Shown: one piece after another, positions 33,501 through 47,101 of the stretch | Position numbering within the stretch: the stretch's first letter is position 1 | Layout of the letters: each line of letters starts with the position of its first letter | From: Membranipora membranacea | Lineage: Eukaryota; Bryozoa; Gymnolaemata; Cheilostomatida; Membraniporidae | Reading direction: 5' to 3' | DNA: 64,000 bases | Assembly (NCBI GenBank): GCA_914767715.1 | Contig: OU612070.1 | Location: 21,874,025-21,938,024, forward strand | Program-made: the position numbers and the translations under genes | Notes under the pieces: generated by a model | The model's input: only the letters and a program-made list of their open reading frames with translations | Told to the model about the DNA's origin: nothing | Databases searched by the model: none

Positions 33501-34979
33501 ATAAACATATTGTGTAGAATTACTGAGTAGGTTTAGTAGACTATCAAGTTCCTTCTCTACACGACCAGGCAGTATGAGTGGGGACTCAGTCTGTAAAATA
33601 AGGGTATGGTGCAACTAGGCAGGGTGGGAGGGTACCCCTCCCTCCTTAGTGAACAGCTGACTGACCAACTTACTGCTCAGAACAAAAACTACCCAGGGGT
33701 ACGGGGTAAGACAACCTCACAAAACTTGTTTGCCTCAAAAAATATAGGAAGTTTGGGTTAATTTTTTTAAATTCAAACCTGTATAATACAGGTTTGAATT
33801 TAAAAAAATTAACCCAAACTCCCTATATTTCATCTTTCCTATATTTCAACTTATGGAATGATGAAGGTTGTTTTATAAATGATGAGGGATTCTAAAAATG
33901 AACTAATCTTTTTCAATCATGGTTACTTTACTGCACCGAGCCTGCGTATATACGTTGTCTAAAATTAGATCACAAATGTTTGGAAAACAAGTAGTAGTTC
34001 GGGAACTGGGAACTGTGGTCAAGTTTCCAGGGCAAATAAATAAACCCGATTGACCCAACACATCAATCTGTGATTAAGAAAACCCACTGACTAGGATTAA
34101 GAGGTTCCACTAACTTTATGTGGGACATTCTTATTTCAGATAACAGTAAAACTCTGATACTTACAACAATATGGAAATCTCCAAGATGGCTATCAAAGGA
34201 ATCATTATATTTAGCCTGTAATCTGAGAGGCCGGGTCTCAGTGTGAGCCCCATCATTTGTGAAGTACCAGTGTTCCTTTAGTTTGTTTAACATCGGATAA
34301 CCTGTGGCTGATTGATAATATATAGTGAAGACTTTTACTAAGTCCTCCGCCAAACATTTACAATCACTGACTGTAAAACCTGCCAGTGGGATGTTCTGTA
34401 AGAAGTAGTAAACATAAAATTTTGGTTAATCTAAGTGCTCAGACCACTGCAAGTTATTGGCATTACTTTTTCAAAAACTCATCAAATTTATTGCAACTGT
34501 CTTAGCAATTGTAGACTTTATTTTGTGATAAATCAGAAAAAGTTGTGAGAGGCCTTTTTGGTTATATTATTGGGTTCCACAAACATATTGACGAAGAAGC
34601 AACATTTCTTCCATAATACAAGTATGGCTACTTGGAGCAGTTTGTGATTGCTTGAAGAATACAGTGTGGAAAAAAGCCTTGCTATTATTTGTGGTGTTTA
34701 GAAATACTAGATAGTCATTAGGTTTTATAGCAGCAGGACTCTCATGGGACATTGTGAGGTGAAACTCTTCCGAATTAATGTTAAACTAGACGACTGGGAT
34801 GGCATTTTTACGGCCGTTATATTGGCATCCTAAGATTTAAAATAAGAACTGTTAATTATGGGCCATTGAGTCAACATTTTTCTACCGGTGAAATGACAGC
34901 CGTGTCTAAATAAAGCTTGTTATCACTGAAATTTGTAGTACTGCCAATATCTAATACTAGTCTCAGTTTTAACATATGA

Positions 34980-35013
<34 letters not shown>

Positions 35014-38000
35014 TATATATGATATCACAAACCTTATTCAGGATGCTTTTATTAGGATGACCGTTTGTCATAAAGAAACTAGAGTTGTCGACTATGATAA
35101 ACTGTGAATATACAGTATGGTGATTAAACCCATATATGGTGCTGGATAATTCTGTAAGTGCAAAATAACATGATCATGAACTTGAAATTATGTGTGCAAG
35201 GTTTGACTGAGGATAAGAAAATGAAAGCATGATGGACTTACTGGCTCCCTGCCGTGATTTTATACATTGGGTTTACAATGCAGATTGTGAGCAGTGGGCC
35301 AGGGTTTTTCATATTGAGATTGACCCCAACATATCACAGCAAGAAACTTCATGATTTTATTTTTCTAGAATGACCCATCATAACGATAGATGACAAACTC
35401 TCTAGTCTGATCTCCACAATTCTGTCATCACTTGTTCAGGCACTTCTCTTGACATCAAGGTAATACAAAAATTAGATACATGAATATATCTGATGCAGTG
35501 GTCAAGTTTGCCAACCTTTCACCAAGATGTTAGACTAACTACCTCCTTGCTTTCACGTACCTGACATATTACTCTCCCTAATCAAAGTATTGAACTGAAG
35601 TGCAGATTCATTTCCCATGAGAATCTTCATCTTTGCAGAGTTTGCTATATCTGAAAACCAGAGATCATCTGCACCCTGAAACATAATATGTAAGTGACAA
35701 GGTATTATTGTGTCAAAAGTAAGGCTATATAAACCAAAGGATACGATCCCAGTGTCTAGTCATCCATAATTTTTACATAAAAACAAAAGACATTCCCACC
35801 CCCGCCATATGCAATAGCATGATGCACATCTTTCATGTGGGAAAGGCCATGGCTATGAGCTATGTGAGGAACAAAACGTTATGTTACGTCACAAAATGAA
35901 TGAGACGCAGACTAAATCTTGACAAAAAACTGTTCATATGAAAGAGACTAAAGTTTTAGCCTATAGTTGAATACATGTACTGGATTAGGAGCTATACCTT
36001 TCGAGAGATCACCGGTTATGATAAACAGCCTTTGTTGCAACTTATCCTTGCCACAAACTGGTATCCATAACGCAAAAAGAGTCATGATGGATGTTGCGAT
36101 TTTATACATCAGCTCAACTCTCATCTCAATAATTTACCAATCATATATCTCAAATATTTGATAATATATTCACATCATATCATATCTTATCGTATCTTAT
36201 CATAGCATATCATTCAGATTATTACATCCATCTCCCCTCCCACTCCCTCTCCTCTCCCCACACACTAACCTCTATAGACAAGTCGGAGGCCATAACTAGT
36301 ATATCTGATTGAGCGCTGGAAACAAAGCTGGATATTCTTTCAGTATACATCTGACCATCTATCACCTCAAATCTACAGAGAAAAATACATACCACTACAA
36401 GAATCTTATCCACCAACGCATAGAATGATGTGTCTCGATAGTGAATAAATCTCCTCAAATCTACCAAGAAAAATATATAGCACTGCAAGAATCTTAGCCA
36501 CCACCATGTGAATAATCTGTCCCAGTATTATTGCATATACAGCTGCAGATAACAGATATCTCTGTCAACCTCTTCCAGGGTCTTAATAAACAGGGAGGTA
36601 TTAGGATGTGCTGCCAGCTGTTAATTATTTGTAATTAATTACATGTAACTGGCTAGGTGCACCTGCACTCAACACATATGACGTCCCAATATTGCACATA
36701 TCATATTCTGGCATAAAAAGCTGTCTCTATGAGGTGATAAAAATCAGCAATCCTCTGCTGCTGTTTGTTTAGTTGTGTTTGTCCTCACATATCAAATCAC
36801 AGAGGAGTGATATAAGCACAAGAACAAGCTATAGAAACGTGCTGTGAACTATGAATAATTCATTATAAATATCACAGGGGTCATCAATTATTCTGAGCCT
36901 CCGCAAACAAGTAAAAATCAAAACAAGCCCAAAGTAACTCGCTCTAGTCTCAACTTAACACTTTTTATGTTATTTTTTAAAATACAACCTCAGCTCTGCC
37001 AAGAGAGTTAAATGACAGAATACACTGAGATAATGGTTGAGAGCCTAATTGGAAATCAATTGTCTCAGATTGGCACAGAAATCCCCCTAAAGTTGGGTTA
37101 CCTACTTGCATTGATCGTAGCAGAGCATGTTAAGTTTCTGATCGAGAGCAGCCACATATCGTCCATAGAAGAATAGAGTGATCACCAGAGCTAGTATCAT
37201 TACTATAACAAGTGCAGGGAACATGGCACCTGAATAATAAACATAATCATATAACCAGTGGACAAAATCTGGTGGCAACTATGTTGCTCCAACGTATCTC
37301 AACATGTGATACCCCTTGGTAAACTGGAGGATTTTCGTTCAATCTGCTAACAGTCTGCCAAGTTGCCAATGGTTCATTATCGCGCTTTTGAGTCAAGAAT
37401 AAGTACTATAAAGTTACAATAATTAATTTGCAAACAGATGATGTTTGATCTATTTTCAGACAACAAATTACTTTTGCCAATCATGCAGCTGTACATTGCT
37501 GCGGATTTGTCCTTGATCCAGCTATCCATAAGAGTGTCATCACGCAGAAAATTAACGAGGTAAAATTTTTTTATTTCAATAGCTTATCTTTTAATAAAAC
37601 AAATCTTTGTGGGACATTCAGAAGATGTTGACCAGCACAACAGTTCCAGATGAGAGCAACTAGTCTAGTTATAGATATCTGAATTTATTCTAAACACTTG
37701 ACAGGAAAGCCAGTTTCACCCAACTTGCAGAAAAACATGGAGATACGTTGGAGGATATCACATCTGGACTGGTTATGGGCTTTTTAGAATTACCTATTAC
37801 TCAAGGATTTCAGTTCGGACTAATAAATTCACTGTTTTCAAATTTGAAAACTCTAAAATAAAAGTTGTGTTCCAAAATGATGGATATTACTTAACCAAAA
37901 TGCAATGTAGGTGACAAGATTTTATAAGTGAAAAATTCTTTCAGATAATTTACTCCAAAACCACATAACATAGGTTTTGCTTTGTTTATAAAATGAACAC

Positions 38001-38237
38001 TCTTCAATTATATTACATGAACACTAAATAAAGAGAACAGTGCTCACCTTTGAATTTGTGATAAGGTGATTTGGTTTTGCTTGATTCCATCACCTCTTTG
38101 ATCATGGCGTCATTTTTAGTCATCGGCCATGAGTGAGACATTCTGCTGCTAGTCGTTGTATTACCTCCGCTGTGCTCAAGTCTCTCCGAACTCCTGAGAT
38201 GAGCTCGGTCATCTACATGATAGTCATTATCTATCAT
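30550..38237 (-). CDS. PLD3/4/5-like type II membrane protein, both HKD motifs degenerate
   Basis: Ten exons: 38237-38048, 37229-37106, 36372-36270, 35675-35561, 35151-35033, 34395-34165, 33590-33463, 33116-32990, 31172-31097, 30722-30550; all phases agree and give 461 residues, close to PLD3/4/5. A cytoplasmic tail of about 64 residues is followed by one membrane helix (ALVIVMILALVITLFFYGRY). Matches to the family include LLNLLSNSTQYVYISISSYN, YWSGVDDLLRKL, and FFIGSADWSGDHF near the C-terminus. The family's HxKx4D motifs should lie at YSQFIIVD (exon 5) and SLSYVVTD (exons 9): in both, His and Lys are gone while the final Asp stays. So the protein is probably not a phosphodiesterase or nuclease, as with vertebrate PLD5. 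N-glycosylation sequons (NDS, NSS, NMT, NKT) fit a luminal domain. The intron between exons 8 and 9 holds a nested retroelement/MITE. Confidence 0.88.
31433..32366 (+). mobile_element. Non-LTR retrotransposon fragment (reverse transcriptase C-terminus), split by a MITE
   Basis: Plus-strand frames read FLGLELDFNITF, then AFCYPHLIYGLEFWGHASD and TLQKNALQVIK, typical of the end of LINE reverse transcriptases, and after the MITE EYNTRSKKLI, the usual C-terminal HxYNTR-type motif. The piece is interrupted by the element at 31663-32190. It lies antisense in an intron of the PLD-like gene. Only the last part of the reverse transcriptase remains, so it is a dead 5'-truncated copy. Confidence 0.75.
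31663..32190. mobile_element. TTAA-flanked MITE with inverted repeats of about 140 bp
   Basis: Ends AGACTTTGTTTGAGGCTG and its reverse complement, with near-identical arms of about 140 bp and TTAA on both sides (31659-31662, 32191-32194). The centre, read on the minus strand, is tRNA-like (A box near GTGGCGTGATGG, B box GGTTCGTTTCC). It belongs to the same family as 733-1343 and is inserted in a LINE fragment. Confidence 0.85.
33740..33830. repeat. Near-perfect 91-bp palindrome
   Basis: Two 45-bp arms with one mismatch, separated by a single base at 33785. The centre reads CCTGTATAATACAGG. It is in the intron between exons 6 and 7 of the PLD-like gene. Confidence 0.9.
34981..35020. repeat. 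TA microsatellite
   Basis: Alternating TA with a short AAA interruption, directly downstream of the donor of exon 5 (35033) of the PLD-like gene. Confidence 0.9.
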
Positions 38238-40567
38238 GATGCTGCCGACGTTACGCCGTCAGCTAATCGATACGCCGACGCTGACACAGCTACTATCTTT
38301 AATACAAAACACACATATATGTTTTATTATGTTGATTTGTGACTGCTGCTGAATATGCTGTCTATATTGCTGACTGGTTTGTAATTATTGCTGTTATAAC
38401 CACTTCTAGCTATCCATAAATAACTAGTCAAGTGATGTCACAGCACATGAATAATCAAGACACAGAGTGATAGAAGTCTTAATTATAAAATCTTGAAATA
38501 TATTGTTGCCTTCGACATCAAAGAGTTAAATGACATGTATACATTAATAGTGTGACACTCTCTGGGGAATTTGTCTAACCAACTCAATTTAAATAAACAA
38601 TGTATCCTTATATGTCACCAATTCATTAAATCTAGATCAATAAATCTACTTTCCTGTTTGCGTTGCGCTGCTGTGTCTACACAGACTGACAGCGCATATA
38701 CTTGATTCCATATATATATGTGTGGACTATATACTACAGTAATTTTGCTGCTGACAGTAATTCGCTGCCGACAGCGACAGCTGTAGAGATTAATAATGAC
38801 CACATACAGAGACTAGAAAATTGATGCTGTGTTGCACTATTTGTATATTTTTGTATATTTTGAGCACATTTTCACCCACTGGAGAGTTGAATGGCGCAAG
38901 GCAAATTATACCATAATTAAGATTTACTTCATGTTGCCTTTTTTTTGCAGGTAAAGGTTCTCAATATTCATTATATAGGAAACTGCTATGGGTATTTTGC
39001 GCCAATTTTAGACCACCCCCCCCCCATTAAAGGCTTTTTAATTCTACCACACTTCTGGGAGCAGATTGAATGTTAAATTTCTACATCTACATGGAATATT
39101 CAGCTAACTTACCAAAGAAGAGTTTGGAAACAACAGTATTGTGCTGCAAAATCCCCCAATGTACATTTTATTTTTATCATAAAATTTCTGCTGGCACTAA
39201 AAGTTTTACCCCTAACCATTTAGAGATTTGAAGACAAGAAAAATAATATTACTTACTCACCACAGGTAAGTCATGAGCTCCACATTTGACAGCTGACAGT
39301 ATACATACCTGAAAGTCCAGTGTGATGAATGCTATCCACGAGTGATTGTGAACAACTCCTGAAAAGACTAGCTACTCCCTTCTCATTAGCTATCTCATTG
39401 ATTTGTCATGAAGCATTCCGAGCCGATATCATCTCCGAAAAATAATCTTGTTTAATCACATAAAAAGCATTGCTTGCCAGTCAGCGTTCAGATGCACACA
39501 AGAAAAGCACTCAGTTAACGCAACCCTAATAACCATTACGCTGTGCTAAAGCCTCCCAACTATTGACTTTTAATCTGGCTAATGAGAAAAATTAATCAAC
39601 ATAAAACCTCTTTTTTTGAATTATTGATGGAATAAGTATGGAGTAAGTAGCTGGCACAAATAGGCAGCAGCGTTGAGTTATCTTAATTAAATTCTCAGTA
39701 GAGTGGTCCTTCAGTTGGCTTTTTCAAAAATGACAATAATTTATGTGCCATGCGGCTGCGCAATTTTCAATATTTGAACAACTACAAATCCTTGTAAAAC
39801 CTGTGAGGCATTAATTAAGAAAGTTGAGCCACGTTTTACAGCCACCAATTTATCGCCCAAATTTGTGCTGGGCTGTAGGAGATACTGGGTCAGTTTATAA
39901 CTGAGTCTAGTTTGTATCCGCAAACCAAAATAGACCATAAGTACGATTGCTGATTACGAAATGAGCAACAATAATAAAGGGATGAAAACTCCTAGAGCCG
40001 ATTTACAGATTTGCGTTCAAATCATAGAGTTAATACATACTATATAATATAGTATATATTATTATATATAGTAATATTAACTGTATGGTTCCAATGCTCA
40101 AATTTCACAGTGTATAAACAATCAACAATAACTATTAAAAACTCCTTAAGAGTCAAACTCAAGCTGAGACCATCTCCATCTCACATATATCTCACTCTCA
40201 CAACAACTGAGGTAATAATTAATTCAATCCGACTGACTGACTAATATTTCTCTAGACCTTACCGGCCTTTTTGTCCTACGAAACACAACACCTTCATCAA
40301 CAAATTGGATGATTTTCGGTATTTTGTATTCAATATATGAAAAGAATGAAAACTGTAGAATAGAACTTGCATAGCACGTAATTGCTGAAACCAACAGAAT
40401 TCAAAGTATGCATGTTGTAAGTTATATCGAGTCCAAAGCAATTTCTGACAAGTATAATAAATAACATATATTGGGATTTATTATAGAAAACAAGTTTCTT
40501 AATTAGGAGAAAATACTTTTCAATCTATATATTGACTAGGATTAGTCTTAGAAATGTATGAGTTGTC
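38238..40567. other. Spacer between LRRC59 3' end and the PLD-like gene 5' end
   Basis: Both neighbours are on the minus strand. A C run is at about 39018-39026. A minus-strand segment near 39350-39310 with an acceptor-like CTTTTCAG and donor-like TTTCAG|GTATGT could be an untranslated leader exon of the PLD-like gene, but this cannot be confirmed. Nothing else was recognised. Confidence 0.35.
40477..40482 (-). terminator. Possible poly(A) signal of LRRC59
   Basis: AATAAA on the minus strand, 86 bp downstream of the LRRC59 stop codon. Confidence 0.45.
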
Positions 40568-43500
40568 TCACTTTTTCATCGAGCCTTGCGCCAAATCTCT
40601 GGCTTTTTTCAGAAAGATTTCCACACCTGGGAAAACCTCCTTTTCTATGAAAGATCTCACTGCAACTCCAACTTTAGAAGTGCATACTGGGACATCCTGC
40701 TTTGTCTTGTCACAGTAGTAATACATGCCGAATATGATCGCTATGGTAACAGCGAAACACATAAATAGGATTGCGATTCCGGATATGAGATCCGAACATC
40801 CACCTGAAAAGAGAAGGAGAGAGTCAGGCTGATTAACAATCCGGATCTACTGATAAGGTGGATAGAGCGAAGGGGCACTGTCTATCTCTACTGGGCGGGA
40901 ATATTCAGTTAATGAAGTGTCAGAGTTCCCCATCGCTGGCCAATTCTTCATTGCTCCATTGATTACGCTACAGTAAGCTCACAATTTTGAATATCATACA
41001 GAGAATCATGGCTCAAAATTGACTGCAATACTGGGACGTCGTGCTGAAACCAAAGTTGAAAGGTACAGTAGAAACACTTGTCTTTGCTATCTGTCTTTGT
41101 GATCAACAATTGACGGTCAAGTACAAAGACTTCATATTCTTGAAAGGAGAACAGCAGTACATTGAACCCTGATCGACAGGAAATTAACCAGGTGTACTTC
41201 GGACTGAGGTTAGCATTACCTGATGAGTTCTGTGAGTTGACAGAGGCTGATGAACTTGACTGTTTGACCAGCTTCTCCTGGACATCACCAACTACAAAAA
41301 TAAAAGAAGCGATGTTACACAAAGGTCCATCTAATAAGAATTTATATCTCATCAGGCATGTAGATCATTAGAACAAACAAAACCCAATAATATGTAGCAG
41401 AACTAGAATTGCTATTGATTCTGTGTTTGAGTTTCTAAAGAAACTAATTAAAATAGGTGGAAATCTAAACATGATCAAGTTGAAATACTGATCCTTCATA
41501 TATGAATGTGATGTCCGCACCTTGTTTTTCAAATGAACAACGCTCTGTTTGGAGAAATTACTTGGCCGACAAAGTTGGGAATCATCCCCTTTTTTACACA
41601 GATGAGACAACTAACAACTTTTGAAGTTTGAAGAAAGAGTGTTTCAAGTTGGTAATTTGGCTAAAACACTCAAGAGGGATACTGGTACATGAGATTTATG
41701 TCTCGGACGGTCATTTCATCCGACACATTGACATAAGTCTAGCTGCACAATGCTTTTCTGCATCCGTCAAGTAAACCTCTTTTCCATACCTATCTAACCT
41801 CATTTTCATGTAAACAAATTGTGTAAGACCATTGATATGAATTCATGGATTAGTGGTAAGTTACACAGTATGGCTATTTGTTGAGTAATTACATCAGCAT
41901 ATAACTTTGTGTCAGTAATTGGATCTAGCTAAAATTCTGGCAGCTTTAACGTTTTGCATTGACTGACGTCCCACTAACCACCTTAAAAAACCCAGGCAAG
42001 CATCTTGACAACTGTTTACAAGAGGTCGGCTGTAGCATTACTGAAATTTTAGATCAATCAAAGATGAGAAACTGTTTACAGTAATCATACATAATGCCAT
42101 ATGCTTGTTCGGGGTCAGATATGTTCCCCTAATCCTTGAATATATATCAGGGTGAAAGACTTTTAGTATGGTTCTCACCTCCAGTATTTTTAGGAGTAAG
42201 TACGTTCTGATCGAGCACTTCCTGTCGCTGAGAGAGAAACTCTCGTCGCTTTCTCTCCTTGTCTTCCTGTTTTTTCCTCTTCTTTTCCGCTCTCTCCGCT
42301 TCAGCGAGCCTCTGGGCTTCTGCTTCCTGCTCTGTGAATATTAAATCATGTTTCAAAGTCACAGCTCTTAGTTTTGGCAGCAAAATTTGATATGGTATCA
42401 ACACTTGAACTTGCAATCAAATGTAACATTATTTTCATTCTGACAGCATTTATGTTATTTTATTTTATGTTATTGTTTATATTTTTCTCGGCACTATTAA
42501 TATAGATCTCCAAAAATATATGGAAATATGCTTTACTTTTCACTAAGCTAGTATCTACTTAAACGAAACAACTTAGTATGCCCTCTAATGATCTAATGGT
42601 CAACTTGCAAACCCTTGGACCCTTACTAAGGACCTACTGGTTGGTCGGAATTTACCACCAGGTTATAACTAGTCTCAATGATCAGACTAAAGTACTCATT
42701 GGTCTGAGCACTCAGACTATACATACTGATCTAATCTCACAGACTATGTTAACTGGTCTAAGTACACAGACTATACTTACTAGCTCTCTCCTCGGTTCTT
42801 ATTTTCTTCCTCTCTTTATGTACATACGACATCAGCTTCACAACCTAAAAACAACATCAACATTCTCGGTCACAGTTACCATAGTCTCTGGTGACATGAT
42901 ATAACATGACTTGCATCAATGTTATTATTGTCTATTGAGAGATTAATAAAAATAGTTTGTAGCTATACTTTTGTATTGCCTATCATCTGATATTCCATTG
43001 AAAATTTTAAGAAAATAAATCATTTCATAGTGTATTCGTGAAACTAATTCAAATACCGCAGGCATATAATACCACCTTCCAAATTTCTCTCACACCTTGG
43101 TCCAAAAACCACATTACTGTGGATATTCTGTATCAAGATGTTTCTATAAACATAATCTTTTCATTTTAAGATTTCATGTGAGATATTTTACTAGAGTGAC
43201 ACTCACTGCATGACATGATTTACAGTTAGTTCGTCATGTTTAGTCATCTGGTTATACAATCTGCAACAGTTCCAATTAGCTGCCTTTTGCCTGACAGGAC
43301 GTCTGATTGAGTCATCACAATTCAAAGTATCGAATGGGAGTTTAGAATTTGGTACTATGGTGCATAATTACTGGGACACAGTGACGATTCACCCTAACTT
43401 ACCCTGATAGCACATGTTCTACATTGCTTTTCGTCCAGACAATCACCAGCTTCCTTCTTCAGACCAGAGGAGAGAGGATTATCCTTCACATCCAGCCAAA

Positions 43501-45903
43501 CAAGAGAAGACAAATCTCCAAAACTCTCCGGCAGCGTCGTCAGCCTGTTACCTACAGACAGACAGACATACAGGGACATACAGACAGACACAGGGATATA
43601 CAGACAGAGTAGGTAAGTAGGTTCCAGGTAGTCACCTGTACCTCATATCTAGTAATACCAGTGTTTATAGTTATCTACCACATGTGACCTATTTTTATAA
43701 ATTCCTATCTCTACCTTTACCTGACAGCACTTTGTTGTTATGGAGTACTTTCCCCATTACCAAATTGAAGCATAGCAAATTAATAACCACAGACTACCAT
43801 GCTGATTACTAACCAAATGCCTGAAGTCAGAGCAAAATGCATTGTTGATGATCTCACAAGATTAGTAATACCGACCCGCGTATTCATTGTTTGTTTGTTT
43901 GTTCATTACAAACAATGAATGAAAACACTTGGGATATTCATCAATTGACTCCATAAAAAAATTAATTCCAGTAAATCTCAACAAGGAGTTAGATCTCAAA
44001 TAGTATTCTGATAGAGCTGACAGGTTAAGATTTAACTTACCCAGCAGATCCAGATGCTGTAGTCTGGTCAATTCTCCCATATTGTCAGGAAGACTAGTTA
44101 TGAGATTTTTACTCAAATCTAGTTTGACTATCTGTGTGAATGTGCAGAGCTCTCTCTACAATTATAAGGATCACCACTTAGAAATAGAAAGGGAATCTAG
44201 GGGAGTGACCATGTGATTGTTATATGCAGTCAACAAGAAGCAATACACTAAGTGGGAATTTGCGCTCCTCACATATCATGACTTCTTCTTGTATAAGAAT
44301 CACTCCTTTTTGACAATCCCAGTTATAATTCTGCAGGTTCAAGATCTAACTCTGGAATTCACAGGTCGAGCACGATATCATGCCAATGAATGTAAGATTC
44401 CTGAGCGTGGTGTTTTACTTTTGAAACTCTTTAGTTAGACATGCCTCATTCATGTTTCGGGAGATCATGTTCTATGTAACAACAAGGACAATAGTAGATC
44501 ACTTACTGGTAATATAGCCAGGACATTACAGGACAAATCCAGGGCTGTAAACTTCTTCAATTGCTACAAATGGAATAATGAAAAGTTATCTTCTTAGTCA
44601 CATAACATCTTTGTGCCGATTTGGCCAAGGTTGCAAAGCATAAGAATGACCAGGTGAAGCTGCATGTTACAATGAGCCAAGGATTGAACATTATCGCAAC
44701 AAAAAGGAAATTTGTAAGTTTTCAAGTCGCTTTGTGTAGAGGGGTCTGTTCCTGTCGTTTAACTCCATGCTCCATTCTCTAGTATTTCAGATAAAAAGCT
44801 TTGGCATCATAGTGGCTCTGTTTATATTGCTATTTTGTATGCTATCGATGAGGACTCCCTATGCTCATTGATGAGGATATATATATATATATATATACAT
44901 TCAGCCATAGCCTAATGGTGCTAACTTCCTGGGAAATTATTGATCAGAACTGTCACATTTCTCTGCGGTTGAAGCGTGGCTAGTAGTCTGTGGAATGTAA
45001 GCTCTGGCAGATCTTCTTTGTACTAACTTAAGCAGTAGAACTTTTGGACAATGATCCAGTGCGCATGATTAGATATATATTCCAGTTTAGCTAGTATAAC
45101 CAGTTACTTATCACACATAGGATTGCAGCATTCGAAGGGATGGTTGATCCAGTGGACAGGTCCTGCCCCTTTAATCAGAGGTCCCATTACAAAGACTATA
45201 TTGTTCTGAATGGGTACTAGGAACAGGTGGTAACAGGTGTGACATCATGTGGCAAAACTCTTATATGTTGTACGGTGAAGTATGATGTCACAGACATAAA
45301 ACTGACGAAACCCATCACAACTCATGAGAAGTTCCGCTGTGACATATCTCACACAGGGCCTAAACAAAGCAATGCTGCTGGGGGGGGGGGAGGGGGGCTG
45401 CATATAGTGTGTGTCCTATTCAGCTGCTCTATGACAAAGATTGCTATTTGTGCTGTTTGTGAGGTGTTGTAATAGTAGTAATCATTACTATTCATTGGTC
45501 TTAACGAAATGCAAAGAAAATTGCTCACATCCCTGACAAAACAGGACTTTCCTGCAGTTCAAGGCACTTAGGAGAAAGAAAGAGTGAAGGAGGTTACACC
45601 ACCAAGTACAAAAGGCTGTCCAATGCCCTGGAATCGGTTAGTTCATCACTTGGATTGGACTGGTGATTGATCTTCTACTTACTAGAGTAGAAGTGTCTTA
45701 TTTATTATATAAGTACTCCTTGATATGATAATAGTAAGCCTGGTCTGTCAGACTCGCACAGACAGTATCGTTTACTTGTATCTTCTTACCTTCATTTGGG
45801 TGATTGGTAAATCATCTTCTGTCAAAGTTGATAGGCTCAAATCTAAATCTCCCTCATCTAGTCTTTCTTTGAGCTCCTTGACAGTGAAATTGCTTCCATT
45901 CAT
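40568..45903 (-). CDS. LRRC59: LRRC59 orthologue, ER membrane leucine-rich repeat protein
   Basis: Eight exons: 45903-45790, 44563-44507, 44131-44041, 43551-43403, 42844-42781, 42331-42179, 41291-41220, 40803-40568; phases agree and give about 311 residues, as in vertebrate LRRC59 (about 307). The order is the same: N-terminal [10 protein letters not shown], four leucine-rich repeats ([52 protein letters not shown]), the LRR cap [14 protein letters not shown], a Lys/Glu/Arg-rich coiled coil, a Ser-rich linker, and one membrane helix ([20 protein letters not shown]) near the C-terminus. In vertebrates the protein is tail-side anchored in the ER with the LRRs in the cytosol, binds ribosomes and helps nuclear import of FGF1. 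The C-terminal luminal part (about 50 residues) is retained. Confidence 0.95.
43555..43615. repeat. CAGA-type microsatellite at a splice acceptor
   Basis: CAGACAGACAGACATACAGG and similar degenerate repeats lie immediately upstream (minus strand) of the acceptor of LRRC59 exon 4 at 43551. On the transcribed strand this reads as CTGT repeats and serves as the polypyrimidine tract. Confidence 0.85.
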
Positions 45904-46986
45904 TGCTATGAATTTATTGAATTATATTAGATTAGCACAAAAATTTCCTTTCCTAGTTTTTCTTCTTTTCAATACGAATAGAAAAGTAGCAGGTGAACTT
46001 ATTTTCAGACCGAGGGGTACACTAGGTCCCCTTCCTCGTACTTCTAGAGAAAACAAATGTCCTTGAACTTTATTATGACACGCATAAATAGACAGGATCA
46101 AGGAGTTGTGTGCTGCTTGGTAAGGAGTGGCTAACTCCTAGTAAGGATTCAATGGTGATAGAACTCGACATTGAGTAACCAATGCATTGTCTGTTGGCTC
46201 TGATCAGAGCATTGGCTAGGTAGGTATCGATTCTGACTAATCTTCTGGCATGTTGCCTTGGTACTCAACTTTTGAGTATCACTCCCAACCAGAAGAAACA
46301 AACTTGTTCTACGATTTCATGGCCCATAGAAAGCTTTTCTGACAAATCTAACATATATTTTGAGAGAGACCTCCTGATTTCAAGCGAGGAGTAACAGCAT
46401 TACCTTGTTTCAAGCTATTGAAGGGTCTCCTCCCTATGATTCATTTTTCATCTAAGACGTCTTAAGATAGAATATTTTTATGTCATCGTGTAGTTCAGTT
46501 ACAGAATATGAATATTACAACAAAACCTGGGAGACAGTCGACTCACAGAAACCCCACAATCCCAAGAGTGTGTGTGCATGCAACACCAACAGAATAGTCT
46601 CCTGACAGCGAACATACCAATGATTGAATTGGTGCTGCTGTAGTAATTTTTTTGTATCAAATCGTATACATAAGTCAGACATCCTACTTCCTAAACTCAA
46701 ATTTATGGATAGCAAGTAAAAGATTCAAGCAAGGAGTCAGATCATTCAAGTGATTTAAGTATGAGATTCCTCTTTATTGGAATTTGGTAATAACATGATG
46801 AGATTTTACGGCAGAAATCACTCAAATCGATTTTAATTTCAATATTGCCTGAATGATATTATTTATAACTTGACTTTTATTGGCTTATTGGTAAATTCTT
46901 GGAATTCATAAATTGGAATTCAGTGTAATAAACCAGGTGAATAAATTCTTGAGACAGAATGGTTATAAATGAGCTGCGGACAGCCT

Positions 46987-47051
46987 TAGCCTGGGCAGGC
47001 TGTCATGTCGGGGGTGGGTGGACATCCCGACACGACAGCCTGCCCAGGCTA
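46987..47051. repeat. GC-rich hairpin 1
   Basis: TTAGCCTGGGCAGGCTGTCA is answered by its reverse complement ending GACAGCCTGCCCAGGCTA around a GT-rich loop. It is the same element type as 47102-47180. Confidence 0.85.
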
Positions 47052-47101
47052 GGACAGCATGTTAGTTACGCAATCAGTTGTAATAAGCTGATAACTATCA
47101 C

